NCBI GenBank assembly: GCA_025458025.1
Contig: JALOTF010000002.1
Coordinates: 28,004-92,003, forward strand
From: Beijerinckiaceae bacterium
Lineage (GTDB): Bacteria > Pseudomonadota > Alphaproteobacteria > Rhizobiales > Beijerinckiaceae
DNA length: 64,000 nucleotides
Reading direction: 5' to 3'
Every line of letters begins with the position of its first letter. Within the stretch, counting starts at the first letter, position 1. Positions 1 to 7,847 of the stretch are shown here, piece after piece. The notes under the pieces were generated by a model. It saw only the letters and a program-made list of their open reading frames with translations, ran no database searches and had not been told where the DNA came from. The translations under genes and the position numbers were made by a program.

Positions 1-1
1 G

Positions 2-349
2 AATCGCTGCTGGTATTGCCTCGTGGCGCATGGTGCTGCCGTGCGCCAGCTCTCGGGTGATCCCGCCTTGGGTGAAGCTTTGGCGCTCAACTACCGGCAG
101 GCGAAGGTGACGCCGAAGCAGCGGGCCATGCTGGATTTCGCGCTGAAGGTCGCGCGCGCCTCCGCCGAGATTGAGGAGGCAGACCGCAACCGTCTGCGTG
201 AGGCAGGGTTCAGCGAGCGGGACATCTGGGATATCGCTGCCGTCTCCAGCTTCTTCGCGATGTCGAACCGCATGGCCTCGGCCACGGGCATGCAGCCCAA
301 TCCGGAATATCATGCGCAGGCTCGCGATCCCGCCAGCGCAAAAAAATAG
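2..349 (+). CDS. Peroxidase-related AhpD-like protein, C-terminal part
   Basis: The 5' end lies outside the window; the visible frame opens with N-R-C-W-Y-C, so the AhpD CxxC redox pair is encoded at bases 8-19, and the frame ends with TAG at 347-349. About 115 residues remain. The CxxC followed by a histidine (CLVAHG) and the helical C-terminal part match the carboxymuconolactone decarboxylase/AhpD fold, in particular uncharacterised peroxidase-related enzymes that reduce peroxides through the vicinal cysteines. This is family knowledge; the substrate is unknown. A strong G+C hairpin overlaps the stop codon. Confidence 0.8.
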   Translation, partial: NRCWYCLVAHGAAVRQLSGDPALGEALALNYRQAKVTPKQRAMLDFALKVARASAEIEEADRNRLREAGFSERDIWDIAAVSSFFAMSNRMASATGMQPNPEYHAQARDPASAKK

Positions 350-378
350 GCGGCCTCGCGAGGTTATCGCGGGCCGCC
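349..378. terminator. G+C-rich hairpin at the end of the AhpD-like gene
   Basis: Arms GGCGGCC (349-355) and GGCCGCC (372-378) pair, and an inner CGCG/CGCG pair extends the stem across a one-base bulge. There is no T-tract on the plus strand. On the minus strand the hairpin is followed by a run of T (341-346 is all A on the plus strand), so as an intrinsic terminator it works better for antisense transcription. For the plus-strand gene it is at most a weak terminator. Confidence 0.4.
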
Positions 379-664
379 CTGCCATGTGCGGGTGGATCGG
401 CAGATCCGGGATGCGAGCGAGGGGGCTGGGGGGCGTAGGGTCTCGCTGGCACCATCACCGTGGCATTGAATGGAGATTCGCGTGCGCGTCGGGCGCGCGC
501 ATGGTCGAATTCGGGCCAAACTGTGGCGTACCTGACGTCTGCGTGAGGGTTTTCGTCAGGCCGAGCTCGAAACGCCTTGGCAAGAAACCGGGCGCAGGAT
601 GATGCGCGGGCAAAAGAGGGTTGCCAGCCTCGGGCATTCTGCCACACTGACCTCGGAGTTCGGC
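350..664. other. Non-coding gap between the AhpD-like and DUF2794 genes
   Basis: About 315 bases. Apart from the hairpin at 349-378 I see no conserved RNA, tRNA or repeat. Open frames crossing it lack ribosome-binding sites and read in the frames of neighbouring genes' shadows. The promoter for the DUF2794 gene is presumably here, but no convincing -35/-10 pair could be picked by eye. Confidence 0.4.
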
Positions 665-1030
665 ATGGAAGCACCCGATCAGAACATGTCAGACGGCGCG
701 ACCGTCATTCCGCTGGTCACGCGGCGGGTGGCCGAGGATGTCCGCTTCGACAGGCGCGAACTCGGCGAAATCCTCAACGTCTATGGCCGCCATGTCGCAA
801 CGGGCGAATGGCGCGATTATGCCATCGCCTTCGGGCGCGAGCGTGCGGTCTTCGCCATCCTGCGCCATACGGGCGAAACGCCGCTCTACCGCATCGAGAA
901 AGATCCGAAGCGCGCGGCCAAGCAGGGGGCCTATGCCGTCATCGCGCAGGGCGGGATGGTGCTGAAGCGCGGGTCGGATCTCGCGCGTGTGCTGAAGGTG
1001 CTGGACAAGCCGAAACGCGTGATTGGCTGA
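665..1030 (+). CDS. DUF2794 domain protein
   Basis: 121 residues when started at ATG 665 (MEAPDQ...); an upstream in-frame ATG at 599 would add 22 poorly conserved-looking residues, so the shorter form is preferred. The central part (FDRRELGEILNVYGRHVATG, then WRDYAIAFGRERAVFAILRH) is characteristic of the small alphaproteobacterial DUF2794 family. No signal peptide or membrane segment is present, so it is probably cytosolic. The function of the family is not known. It converges on the Bax-inhibitor gene and shares a terminator with it. Confidence 0.75.
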   Translation: MEAPDQNMSDGATVIPLVTRRVAEDVRFDRRELGEILNVYGRHVATGEWRDYAIAFGRERAVFAILRHTGETPLYRIEKDPKRAAKQGAYAVIAQGGMVLKRGSDLARVLKVLDKPKRVIG

Positions 1031-1118
1031 GCACCTTTCGGCTTTTTAGGGGGGGCTCGCTGCGCTGACTGTTGTCCTCCCCATCTTTTCTCGACGGGCG
1101 ACTGCCGTCACCGCGCAT

Positions 1119-1146
1119 GAAAAAAGCCCCGGTTTCCCGGGGCTTT
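1119..1146. terminator. Bidirectional rho-independent terminator
   Basis: A perfect 10-bp stem AAAGCCCCGG / CCGGGGCTTT (1123-1132 and 1136-1145) with a three-base loop, preceded by a run of A. On the minus strand this becomes a hairpin followed by six T, a strong intrinsic terminator for the Bax-inhibitor gene ending at 1171. On the plus strand it can stop transcripts of the DUF2794 gene. Confidence 0.85.
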
Positions 1147-1170
1147 CGCGTTTCTCGAAGCGGGCTGCGC

Positions 1171-1947
1171 TTATTCTTCGTTACGGACACCGAAGAGTTG
1201 CAGCAGCATCTGGAACATGTTGACGAAGTTCAGGTACAGCGTCAGCGCGCCCATCAGCGACCACTTCTGCATGAGGGTCTGGTCACCGGCCACCACGTCA
1301 TACTCTTCCTTCAGGCGCTGGGTGTCCCAGGCGGTCAGACCCGCGAAGACCAGCACGCCGATCACGTTGATCGCGAACTGAAGCGCCGACGACTTCATGA
1401 AGATGTTCACGAGGCCGGCGATGATGAGGCCGAACAGGCCCATGAGCATGAACTTGCCCATGCCGCTGAGGTCCTTCTTCGTCGTGTAGCCGAAGAGCGA
1501 CAGCGCACCGAAAGCGGCGGCGGTGATGAAGAACACCTGCGCGATAGAGCCCAGCTTGTAGATGACAAAGACGCTCGACAGCGACAGGCCCATAATGGCC
1601 GCGAAGCTGTAGAACGTGCCTAGCAGCGCGCCATAGCTCATCCGTTCCCAGCGGAACGAGAGCAGCAGCACGAAGCCGAGCGGGGCGAGCATCACCACCC
1701 ACTTCAGCGGGCTGAGCCAGATGGCCTGGCCGAACGGGGTGAGCGCCAGACGGCCATTCACACCCGTGGTGGTGCCGAGCATGAACGCGCCAATCGCCAC
1801 CAGACCGGAAATGGCCAGCGCGATGGACATGTGGTTGTAGATGCCGAGCATGTACGAGCGCAGGCCAGCATCATACTGGGCGGCGCTCATGGAACGGCCC
1901 ATGCCCGCGGCATAGGGGGCATAAGCGTTGCGATCGTAATCAGCCAT
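1171..1947 (-). CDS. Bax inhibitor-1/YccA family membrane protein
   Basis: 258 residues with about seven hydrophobic helices starting near residue 35 and a soluble N-terminal tail (MADYDRNAYAPYAAGMG). The segments LGIYNHMSIALAISGL, GTFYSFAAIMGLSLSSVF and the C-terminal NFVNMFQMLLQLFG are typical of the bacterial BI-1/YccA group, inner-membrane proteins proposed to be pH-gated calcium leak channels or modulators of FtsH. Length is normal. It stands alone, with a good promoter upstream (2000-2027) and a strong terminator downstream, so it is probably monocistronic. Confidence 0.9.
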   Translation of the reverse strand: MADYDRNAYAPYAAGMGRSMSAAQYDAGLRSYMLGIYNHMSIALAISGLVAIGAFMLGTTTGVNGRLALTPFGQAIWLSPLKWVVMLAPLGFVLLLSFRWERMSYGALLGTFYSFAAIMGLSLSSVFVIYKLGSIAQVFFITAAAFGALSLFGYTTKKDLSGMGKFMLMGLFGLIIAGLVNIFMKSSALQFAINVIGVLVFAGLTAWDTQRLKEEYDVVAGDQTLMQKWSLMGALTLYLNFVNMFQMLLQLFGVRNEE

Positions 1948-1999
1948 TGGAGCCTCTCTCCTGCCAGGGCGGCAACCGTGCCGTCCTTGGTTTCGCTAT

Positions 2000-2027
2000 A
2001 TATTACGTTCTTCGTGGAAAATCTCAA
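2000..2027 (-). promoter_or_regulatory. Predicted sigma-70-type promoter of the Bax-inhibitor gene
   Basis: On the minus strand TTGAGA (2022-2027) and TAATAT (2000-2005) are separated by 16 bp. Both hexamers are close to consensus and lie about 50 bases upstream of the start codon at 1947. This is a pattern match only. Confidence 0.5.
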
Positions 2028-2131
2028 GAGGGGGGAGTGTAGCGAACTCCCTTTCAAGGCTAGGCGGCGGCCAGCGTCGCCGCCGTCAACAATTGTGTCA
2101 GAATATCGGCGAAACTAAACTGGATAACTCT

Positions 2132-4687
2132 TCAAGCATGGCGCAAGTATGGGGCAGGTTTTTGCCCCAGTATGTGCCATGTCCCAATCAACCCAAGAAT
2201 AATCGTGACAACAAAGGCAGAAAAAGCCATCGAGAGTGTTGACGCCACGGGCAAAACAAATTCCAGCCGCATGATGCCGGACACCACGAGTGACGCTCCG
2301 GCTACTCCGCAGACAATCCCGAATATCACAGCAATCGCCCCGAGTGCCGAGTATTCAACGATCATCGCGCCCAAAAGCGTCGAGCGTGTGGCGCCCAGCG
2401 TTTTCAGAATCACGCTTTCGCGCTGCCTTGTGCGGGCTGATGCGGCCAGCGCGCCGCCCAGAACAAGGATGCTCGCGACCAGGGCGATGGCGCTCGCGGC
2501 GCGGATCGCGAAGACCAGTTGCGAGACGAGGCTATCTGCCGCAGCGAGTGCTTCCTTCACGCGCACGGAGCTGATCGAGGGGAATTCCCGCGCGATCTTC
2601 CGGGCCAGCGCGATTTCCGCCTGCGCGGATGTTCCCGGCGGCAGGCTCACAGTCGCGAGGAAGCTGTGCGGCGCGCCGGCGAAAGTGTTCGGCGAGAAGA
2701 CCATGATGAAGTTGATGCCGATCTGCTGCCAGCGGATCTCGCGCAGATTGGCGATGGTCGCGGTGATGCGCCGGCCCAGCACGTTGACCGTGACCGTATC
2801 ACCCACCTTGAGGCCGAGATTGTCGGCGATGTCCTTCGCGAAAGAGACCTGCGGCGTGCCGCGATAATCCGCCGGCCACCACTGGCCTTCGACCACGCGC
2901 GAGCCTTCAGGCGGGGTCGCCGCATAGGTGATGCCGCGATCGCCGTCGAAAATCCAGGCATCTTCCGAGCGGCGGAATTCGCCGGCACCGAGGCCGCGAA
3001 TTTCCACGATGCGCCCCCTGAGTTGCGGCGTGCGCGCCACCGTGCCGCCGGGGGCTTCGGCCTTCAGGAAGGATTCGAAGCGGTCCATCTCGCGGGAGGG
3101 GATGTCGATGAAGAAGAAGCTCGGTGCGAGGCCCGGCAGGGTTCCGCGGAATTGCCGCACGAGGTTGGTATCGATCAGCATCAGCGCGACGATCAGCGTG
3201 AGGCCCAGGCCCAGCGAGAGGATCACCGAGGGCGTCAGGCTGCCGGGGCGATGCAGGTTGGCAATCGCCACGCGCACGATGGGGTTCCTCGGGCGCGGCA
3301 GCTTCGCAGCGAGGCGCATCACCAGCGCCGAAACGAGCCGCAGGGTCAGCAGAGCGCCGCCGGCCGAGACGAGATAGATCGTCGCGATCCGCTTTTCGGT
3401 CGCAGTTTCGATCACCAGCGCCCCAAAAGCCCCGATGGCCAGCACGACGATCGCGATATCTATAAAGCTCGGGCGCCAGCGCGGGGCGGCAATTTCATCG
3501 CGGAAGAGCACGGTGGGCGGTACCGCGCGGGCGCGCAACAGCGGCCAGAGCGCGAAAGCAGTAGCCGTCACCACGCCATAGCCGAGGCCTAGCAGCAATT
3601 CGCGCGGATAAATGCCGATTTGCAGCGGGAAGGGAAGAAGATCGCCGAAGCCCATCAGCGCCGCCTGCGGGAGCAGGGTGCCCAGCGCGAGGCCGATCAC
3701 GATGCCGATCAGCGCGAAGGCGAGCACCTGCGCCAGCGCCGAGAAGAACACGAAGCGGCTGGAGGCGCCGAGGCTTTTCAGGGTAGCGATGCGGGGGATC
3801 TGCTTGTCGGCAAAGGCGCGAGTGGCATTCGCCACGCCCACGCCGCCAATCAGGAGGCTGGTAAGGCCCACGAGCGAGAGAAATTGCGTGAAGCGGCCGA
3901 TCTGCCGCTCAAGGCCAGGCGAGGCGCGCAGGCGCGTTACCACCTGCCAGCCGGCATCGGGTGCGGCCTTGGCAATCGTGTCGAGCGCTGCGGCCAGCCG
4001 CGTCTCGCTCGCCTGCGGCCCGAGATCGAGCCGGTAGGAGAAGCGCGTCAGCGATCCCGGCTGGATCAGCCCGGTGCGGCGCATGGAATCCGTGCTCATC
4101 AGCACGCGCGGGCCGAAGCCGAAGCCGCCGGAGAGCTTGTCCGGCTCGCTGGTGAGATGGGCGGCGACGCGGAATTCCGCTTCACCGATGCGCAAACGGT
4201 CGCCGATGCCGATGCCCAGCCGGCCCGTCAGCAGCGGATCGACCACGAGGCCGGAGAGGCCGCTGGCATCGGGCGCAAAAAGCGCGTGAAGATCGGTTGG
4301 CTTGGTGCCGTTCGGCCCTTCAAGGCCCACGGTTCCGGCCACCGGGTAGGCGGTCTCGACCGCCTTGATCTCGACCAGCGTGCTTTCATCATTCGTGGCA
4401 CGCGCCATGGCGCGGCTGAGAATCTGCACGGAAACGCGGCCTTCGCGTTCCAGAACCGCGCGTTCCGCCGGCGTCGCCTCCCGCTGGATGAGCGTGAAGG
4501 CCGCATCCGCGCCGAGGATCAGCTTGCCCTCGCGGCTGAGGCCGTCAGTCAGTGCGCGCGACAGGCTGACGACCGCGACAATCGCCGCGACACCCAGTGC
4601 GATGCAGGCGATGAGAATGCCGAACTGGCCGATGGAGGCGCGCAACTCGCGCTTCACCAGCCGCCCGATGAGAGGGAGGCCGTTCAT
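2132..4687 (-). CDS. ABC transporter permease, YbbP-like (FtsX domains)
   Basis: 851 residues. It has an N-terminal membrane helix (about 20-42), a large extracytoplasmic domain, three to four helices around 265-400 forming a first FtsX domain, a central helix group, a second extracytoplasmic domain, and a C-terminal FtsX domain near 730-840. This duplicated layout is that of YbbP/MacB-like ABC permeases without a transport channel, which relay cytoplasmic ATP hydrolysis to periplasmic partners. ATG overlaps the ATPase stop by four bases (ATGA type), so the two are translationally coupled. The divergent TesA-like gene recreates the tesA-ybbA-ybbP neighbourhood of Escherichia coli. The substrate is not known. 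Confidence 0.88.
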   Translation of the reverse strand: MNGLPLIGRLVKRELRASIGQFGILIACIALGVAAIVAVVSLSRALTDGLSREGKLILGADAAFTLIQREATPAERAVLEREGRVSVQILSRAMARATNDESTLVEIKAVETAYPVAGTVGLEGPNGTKPTDLHALFAPDASGLSGLVVDPLLTGRLGIGIGDRLRIGEAEFRVAAHLTSEPDKLSGGFGFGPRVLMSTDSMRRTGLIQPGSLTRFSYRLDLGPQASETRLAAALDTIAKAAPDAGWQVVTRLRASPGLERQIGRFTQFLSLVGLTSLLIGGVGVANATRAFADKQIPRIATLKSLGASSRFVFFSALAQVLAFALIGIVIGLALGTLLPQAALMGFGDLLPFPLQIGIYPRELLLGLGYGVVTATAFALWPLLRARAVPPTVLFRDEIAAPRWRPSFIDIAIVVLAIGAFGALVIETATEKRIATIYLVSAGGALLTLRLVSALVMRLAAKLPRPRNPIVRVAIANLHRPGSLTPSVILSLGLGLTLIVALMLIDTNLVRQFRGTLPGLAPSFFFIDIPSREMDRFESFLKAEAPGGTVARTPQLRGRIVEIRGLGAGEFRRSEDAWIFDGDRGITYAATPPEGSRVVEGQWWPADYRGTPQVSFAKDIADNLGLKVGDTVTVNVLGRRITATIANLREIRWQQIGINFIMVFSPNTFAGAPHSFLATVSLPPGTSAQAEIALARKIAREFPSISSVRVKEALAAADSLVSQLVFAIRAASAIALVASILVLGGALAASARTRQRESVILKTLGATRSTLLGAMIVEYSALGAIAVIFGIVCGVAGASLVVSGIMRLEFVLPVASTLSMAFSAFVVTIILGLIGTWHILGQKPAPYLRHA

Positions 4688-5418
4688 TCCGCCGCCCCCA
4701 GAAGGTCGCGCTGCTCCACGATCTGCCCGGCGCGGATGCGCACGACGCGATCGCAGGATTCCGCGAGGCCCATATCATGCGTGATCAGCAGCAGGGTGGT
4801 GCCGCGCTCGCGCTTGAGGCGGAACAGAAGGGAAATGATCTCGCGACCCGTAGCTTCATCGAGGTTGCCGGTGGGTTCATCCGCCACCACGATGGCCGGG
4901 CGCGGGGCCAGTGCACGGGCAATGGCCACGCGCTGCTGCTCGCCGCCGGAGAGCTGGCCGGGATAATGGTTGAGCCGATGCCCAAGGCCCACAGCCTGCA
5001 ATTCGGCCTCGGCGCGCTGGAAGGCGTCATCCGCGCCGGCGAGTTCCATGGGGATCGCCACGTTTTCCCGCGCCGTGAGCGTGGGAATGAGGTGGAAGGA
5101 CTGGAAGACGATGCCGATATTCCGCCCCCGAAACTGCGCGAGCTTGTCCTCGGAATAATGCGTGATGTTCTCGCCTGCGATGTGGATTTCGCCCGTATCC
5201 GGCCGTTCGAGGCCTGCCGCGGTCATCAGCAGGGTTGTCTTGCCGGAGCCGGAAGGACCGACGAGACCTACCGCGAGCCCACGCGGAATATCCAGCGAGA
5301 GCTTCTTCAGGATATGCACGCGGGATGCACCCGAACCGAGGCTCAGATCGATCTCGTGCATCCGGATCGCAGGTTCAGCCTTGGTCTCGACGATTTTCGT
5401 CATCACGTTCATGTCCAT
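4684..5418 (-). CDS. ABC transporter ATP-binding protein, YbbA/LolD-like
   Basis: 244 residues with all the ATPase motifs: Walker A GPSGSGKTTLL, Q-loop in FQSFHL, signature LSGGEQQRVAIARAL, Walker B IVVADEPTGNLD, and switch histidine in LLITHD. The LSGGEQQR/DEPTGNLD combination marks the LolD/MacB/YbbA group. It energises the permease encoded immediately downstream with a four-base overlap. Several in-frame ATGs (5418, 5412, 5403) make the exact start uncertain; 5418 is given. It is transcribed divergently from the TesA-like esterase across about 120 bases. Confidence 0.9.
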   Translation of the reverse strand: MDMNVMTKIVETKAEPAIRMHEIDLSLGSGASRVHILKKLSLDIPRGLAVGLVGPSGSGKTTLLMTAAGLERPDTGEIHIAGENITHYSEDKLAQFRGRNIGIVFQSFHLIPTLTARENVAIPMELAGADDAFQRAEAELQAVGLGHRLNHYPGQLSGGEQQRVAIARALAPRPAIVVADEPTGNLDEATGREIISLLFRLKRERGTTLLLITHDMGLAESCDRVVRIRAGQIVEQRDLLGAAE

Positions 5419-5537
5419 CCCCGCTTGCGGGCGAGCCGCTCGCGGCCCATCTCGTGCGTTATACGTTTGTGCAGGCCTCCAGATGGTGGCTTGCGTGTGA
5501 ATTCCAAGAAAGCGAACCGAGAAAGGGTTTCCCGGTC

Positions 5538-6212
5538 ATGCAATTTCGATTTCCCGGTGCTGAAAAAGTCCGGTCCCTTCTCCCGGCTCTCGCGGTTCTC
5601 TGGGGCTTTCTGATGGCAGGCACACTGACCGCAACGATGGCCGAGGCGCGCACCATCCGGTTGGTTGCGTTGGGCGACAGCCTCACGGCGGGTTACCAGC
5701 TTGCGGGCAAGGATGCTTTCCCCGCCGTGCTCGAAGCAGCGCTGAAGGCCAAGGGCCATGATGTGGTGATAGAGAATGCCGGCGTCTCCGGCGATACGAC
5801 CACGGGCGGGCTCGAACGGCTCGATTGGTCCGTGCCCGACGGCACCGATGGCGTGATCCTCGAACTCGGCGCGAATGATGCGCTGCGCGGGCTCGACCCC
5901 TCGATCCCCGAGAAGGCGCTCGACCAGATCCTCACGAAGCTGAAGGCGCGCAACATTCGCGTGCTCATCGCGGGCATGTATGCGCCGCGCAACAATGGCG
6001 AGGCCTATGCGAAGGCTTTCGACGCCATTTATCCGCGCCTCGCCCAGAAGCACGGCGCGATGCTCTACCCCTTCTTCCTCGATGGCATTGCCGGTGATGC
6101 GAAGCTTAATCTCGCGGATGGCATTCACCCCAATCCGGCCGGGGTACGCGTGATTGTCGAGCGCATATTGCCCACGGTCGAGGCTTTCCTGAAATCGCTT
6201 GCCAAGGGCTGA
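5538..6212 (+). CDS. tesA: TesA-like arylesterase/lysophospholipase (SGNH hydrolase)
   Basis: 224 residues from ATG 5538. A signal peptide ends near residue 37 (LTATMAEA-R), giving a periplasmic enzyme. The SGNH blocks are in order: GDSLTAGY with the nucleophilic Ser near residue 48, the oxyanion Gly in the GDTTTGG segment, GANDALRG with the oxyanion Asn, and DGIHPNP with the catalytic Asp and His near the C-terminus. TesA hydrolyses acyl-CoA thioesters, lysophospholipids and aryl esters. The divergent YbbA/YbbP-like genes are its usual neighbours. Starting further upstream would run into the ABC ATPase leader and lose the signal peptide. Confidence 0.9.
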   Translation: MQFRFPGAEKVRSLLPALAVLWGFLMAGTLTATMAEARTIRLVALGDSLTAGYQLAGKDAFPAVLEAALKAKGHDVVIENAGVSGDTTTGGLERLDWSVPDGTDGVILELGANDALRGLDPSIPEKALDQILTKLKARNIRVLIAGMYAPRNNGEAYAKAFDAIYPRLAQKHGAMLYPFFLDGIAGDAKLNLADGIHPNPAGVRVIVERILPTVEAFLKSLAKG

Positions 6213-6280
6213 CCGCTTGTCAGCCGCCATTCAGGCAGCCACAAGCAGGAAAAGACCATCAGAAAGGAAAGGATACGCGC

Positions 6281-6841
6281 GTGGCGAAACTCGATCTTTG
6301 GAAAGACCCCTGGCCTCTCGATGAGAAGCAGTGCCCGTGCGACGTGCATTTCACGCGCTATCTCACGACGAATGGGCTCAAAAACCAGCGGATCTTCCAT
6401 TTCGGCACGGGCGATCATCATCATGTCGGCCTGCAGGCGCCGGGGGCGGGGCATTCCGTGCTGGGCATCACGGCAACGGAAGCCGAGTATTCGAGCTATA
6501 TCCGCCTCGTGGTGGAGAATCCGGCGTTGGGAAAGCACTACAAGGTGCTTTTCTCGGATATCTACCAGACCAATCTCGCGCTGCTACCGGAATTCGACAT
6601 CGTGACGCTCTTCCATGTCGGAGAGTTCTGGTCGGCGAACAACGCGCCCTTCGCGAGCGTGGATGATGCCGGGCTCATCGAGGGCATGGCCGGCAAGCTC
6701 GCCAAGGGTGGGCGGCTGTTCATCTATACCGGCTCCTTCGCCTATGACGTGGCAGAGCGGCTCATCCCCGCGATTGCCGCGCGCGCCGACCTTGTGGAAG
6801 AGCCACGTTTCGAAACCCTCCGGGTGTTCCGCAAGGCATGA
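6281..6841 (+). CDS. Methyltransferase-like protein of unknown function
   Basis: 186 residues; GTG start with a purine-rich AAAGGAAAGG ribosome-binding site about seven bases upstream. A Rossmann-like pattern is visible: IFHFGTGDHHHVGL near residue 38 resembles a motif I glycine loop, FDIVTLFHVGEFW near 104 resembles a motif IV strand, and LAKGGRLFIYTGS near 139 resembles the post-motif strand of class I SAM methyltransferases. The loop is not canonical (GTGDHHH instead of GxGxG), so SAM binding is an inference. No membrane segment. It lies between tesA and thpR without overlap. Function unassigned. Confidence 0.6.
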   Translation: MAKLDLWKDPWPLDEKQCPCDVHFTRYLTTNGLKNQRIFHFGTGDHHHVGLQAPGAGHSVLGITATEAEYSSYIRLVVENPALGKHYKVLFSDIYQTNLALLPEFDIVTLFHVGEFWSANNAPFASVDDAGLIEGMAGKLAKGGRLFIYTGSFAYDVAERLIPAIAARADLVEEPRFETLRVFRKA

Positions 6842-6931
6842 AGCCTTGTGGATGACGGCGCAAAAACAGTGCGGAATTTTCGCACGCTCTTGATAGCCTG
6901 AATGCATCAGCGTGATTCGGGGGAGGGTGCC

Positions 6932-7465
6932 ATGCCACGGCTCTTCATCGGTCTCGAAGTGCCGGAGGCGATTGCCACGCGCCTGTCCCTGCTCCGGGCC
7001 GGTTTGCCTGGTGCGCGATGGGTCGATCCATCCGATTACCATGTCACCCTGCGCTTCATCGGCGATATCGATCGCCGCCTCGCCAATGAGGTGGATGAGG
7101 AGCTGGCGGATCTCTATGCCGAGCCGGTTCGCGTGCGCATCACCGGGCTCGGGGTGTTCGGGGGTGACAAGCCGCATACGCTTTATGCCGCGATTGATCC
7201 CTCCCGGCCGCTGGTCGGTTTGCAGGCCGATAGCGAGCGGCGCCTGAGGCGTCTCGGCCTGCCGCCGGAACCGCGGAAATTCGTGCCGCATGTCACGCTG
7301 GCGCGATTGCGCGGGGCCTCCACGCTGGATCTCGCGGATTACCTCTCTGCTTATAGTTTGATGGGCGGTGTGGAATTTATCGCCGACCAGTTCGCGCTCT
7401 TCTCGGCCCGCGACATGGTGGGTGGCGGGCCCTATATCGTGGAGGCGGCCTACCCGCTCCATTGA
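6932..7465 (+). CDS. thpR: RNA 2',3'-cyclic phosphodiesterase (2H family)
   Basis: 177 residues. Two HxTx catalytic motifs, HVTLRF near residue 37 and HVTLAR near 120, define the 2H phosphoesterase fold; the MPRLFIGLEVPE start is typical of ThpR/LigT, which opens 2',3'-cyclic phosphates on RNA ends. ATG 6932 is chosen because GGGAGGG lies six to eight bases upstream; an in-frame ATG at 6902 has no such site. phhB follows nine bases after the stop, so the two probably share a transcript. Confidence 0.92.
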   Translation: MPRLFIGLEVPEAIATRLSLLRAGLPGARWVDPSDYHVTLRFIGDIDRRLANEVDEELADLYAEPVRVRITGLGVFGGDKPHTLYAAIDPSRPLVGLQADSERRLRRLGLPPEPRKFVPHVTLARLRGASTLDLADYLSAYSLMGGVEFIADQFALFSARDMVGGGPYIVEAAYPLH

Positions 7466-7474
7466 GGGATTTCC

Positions 7475-7777
7475 ATGTCGAAGACACTTGCTCCCGCTGC
7501 CCGCAAGGCTGCGCTCGAAACCCTGCCGGACTGGAACTTCGATGAAGCGCGCGACGCGATCGCCCGTCGCTTCAGCTTCGGCGATTTCGTCGAGGCCTTC
7601 GGCTTCATGAGCGAGGTCGCGCTTGAGGCCGAGAAGATGAACCATCATCCGGAATGGACGAATGTCTATCGCCACGTCGATATTCGCCTGACCACGCATG
7701 ATGCCGGCGGGCTGACCGAGTTGGATCTCGCCTTGGCCCGCGCGATCGAGCGCATCGCCGCCCGCCGGGCGGGGTGA
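7475..7777 (+). CDS. phhB: 4a-hydroxytetrahydrobiopterin dehydratase
   Basis: 100 residues, the usual size of pterin-4a-carbinolamine dehydratase. The segment [29 protein letters not shown] carries the catalytic histidine pair and the trailing histidine of the family. The enzyme recycles the pterin cofactor of aromatic amino acid hydroxylases. No phenylalanine hydroxylase gene is in the window, though homogentisate dioxygenase (34.4 kb) belongs to the same catabolic route. It sits nine bases downstream of thpR. Confidence 0.93.
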   Translation: MSKTLAPAARKAALETLPDWNFDEARDAIARRFSFGDFVEAFGFMSEVALEAEKMNHHPEWTNVYRHVDIRLTTHDAGGLTELDLALARAIERIAARRAG

Positions 7778-7793
7778 TTCTCGCTTTTTCGTG

Positions 7794-7843
7794 GACGCAT
7801 TTTCTTCACGCGAACCGGAAACCACTTCGCTTGAAAATGCTTT
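7794..7843. repeat. 50-bp palindromic intergenic repeat, copy 1
   Basis: The segment starts GACGCATTTTC and ends GAAAATGCTTT; the outer arms GCATTTTC/GAAAATGC and inner arms GCGAA/TTCGC can form a nested hairpin. Forty-nine of 50 positions match the reverse complement of 23089-23138. It lies between the convergent phhB and SDR genes. It resembles the abundant intergenic palindromes of Rhizobiales (recalled, not searched). Confidence 0.85.
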
Positions 7844-7847
7844 GCCT

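Noticed and set aside
2519-4966. Two long plus-strand frames across the ABC permease
   Set aside because: Both are Arg/Glu/Ala-rich shadows of the minus-strand permease.
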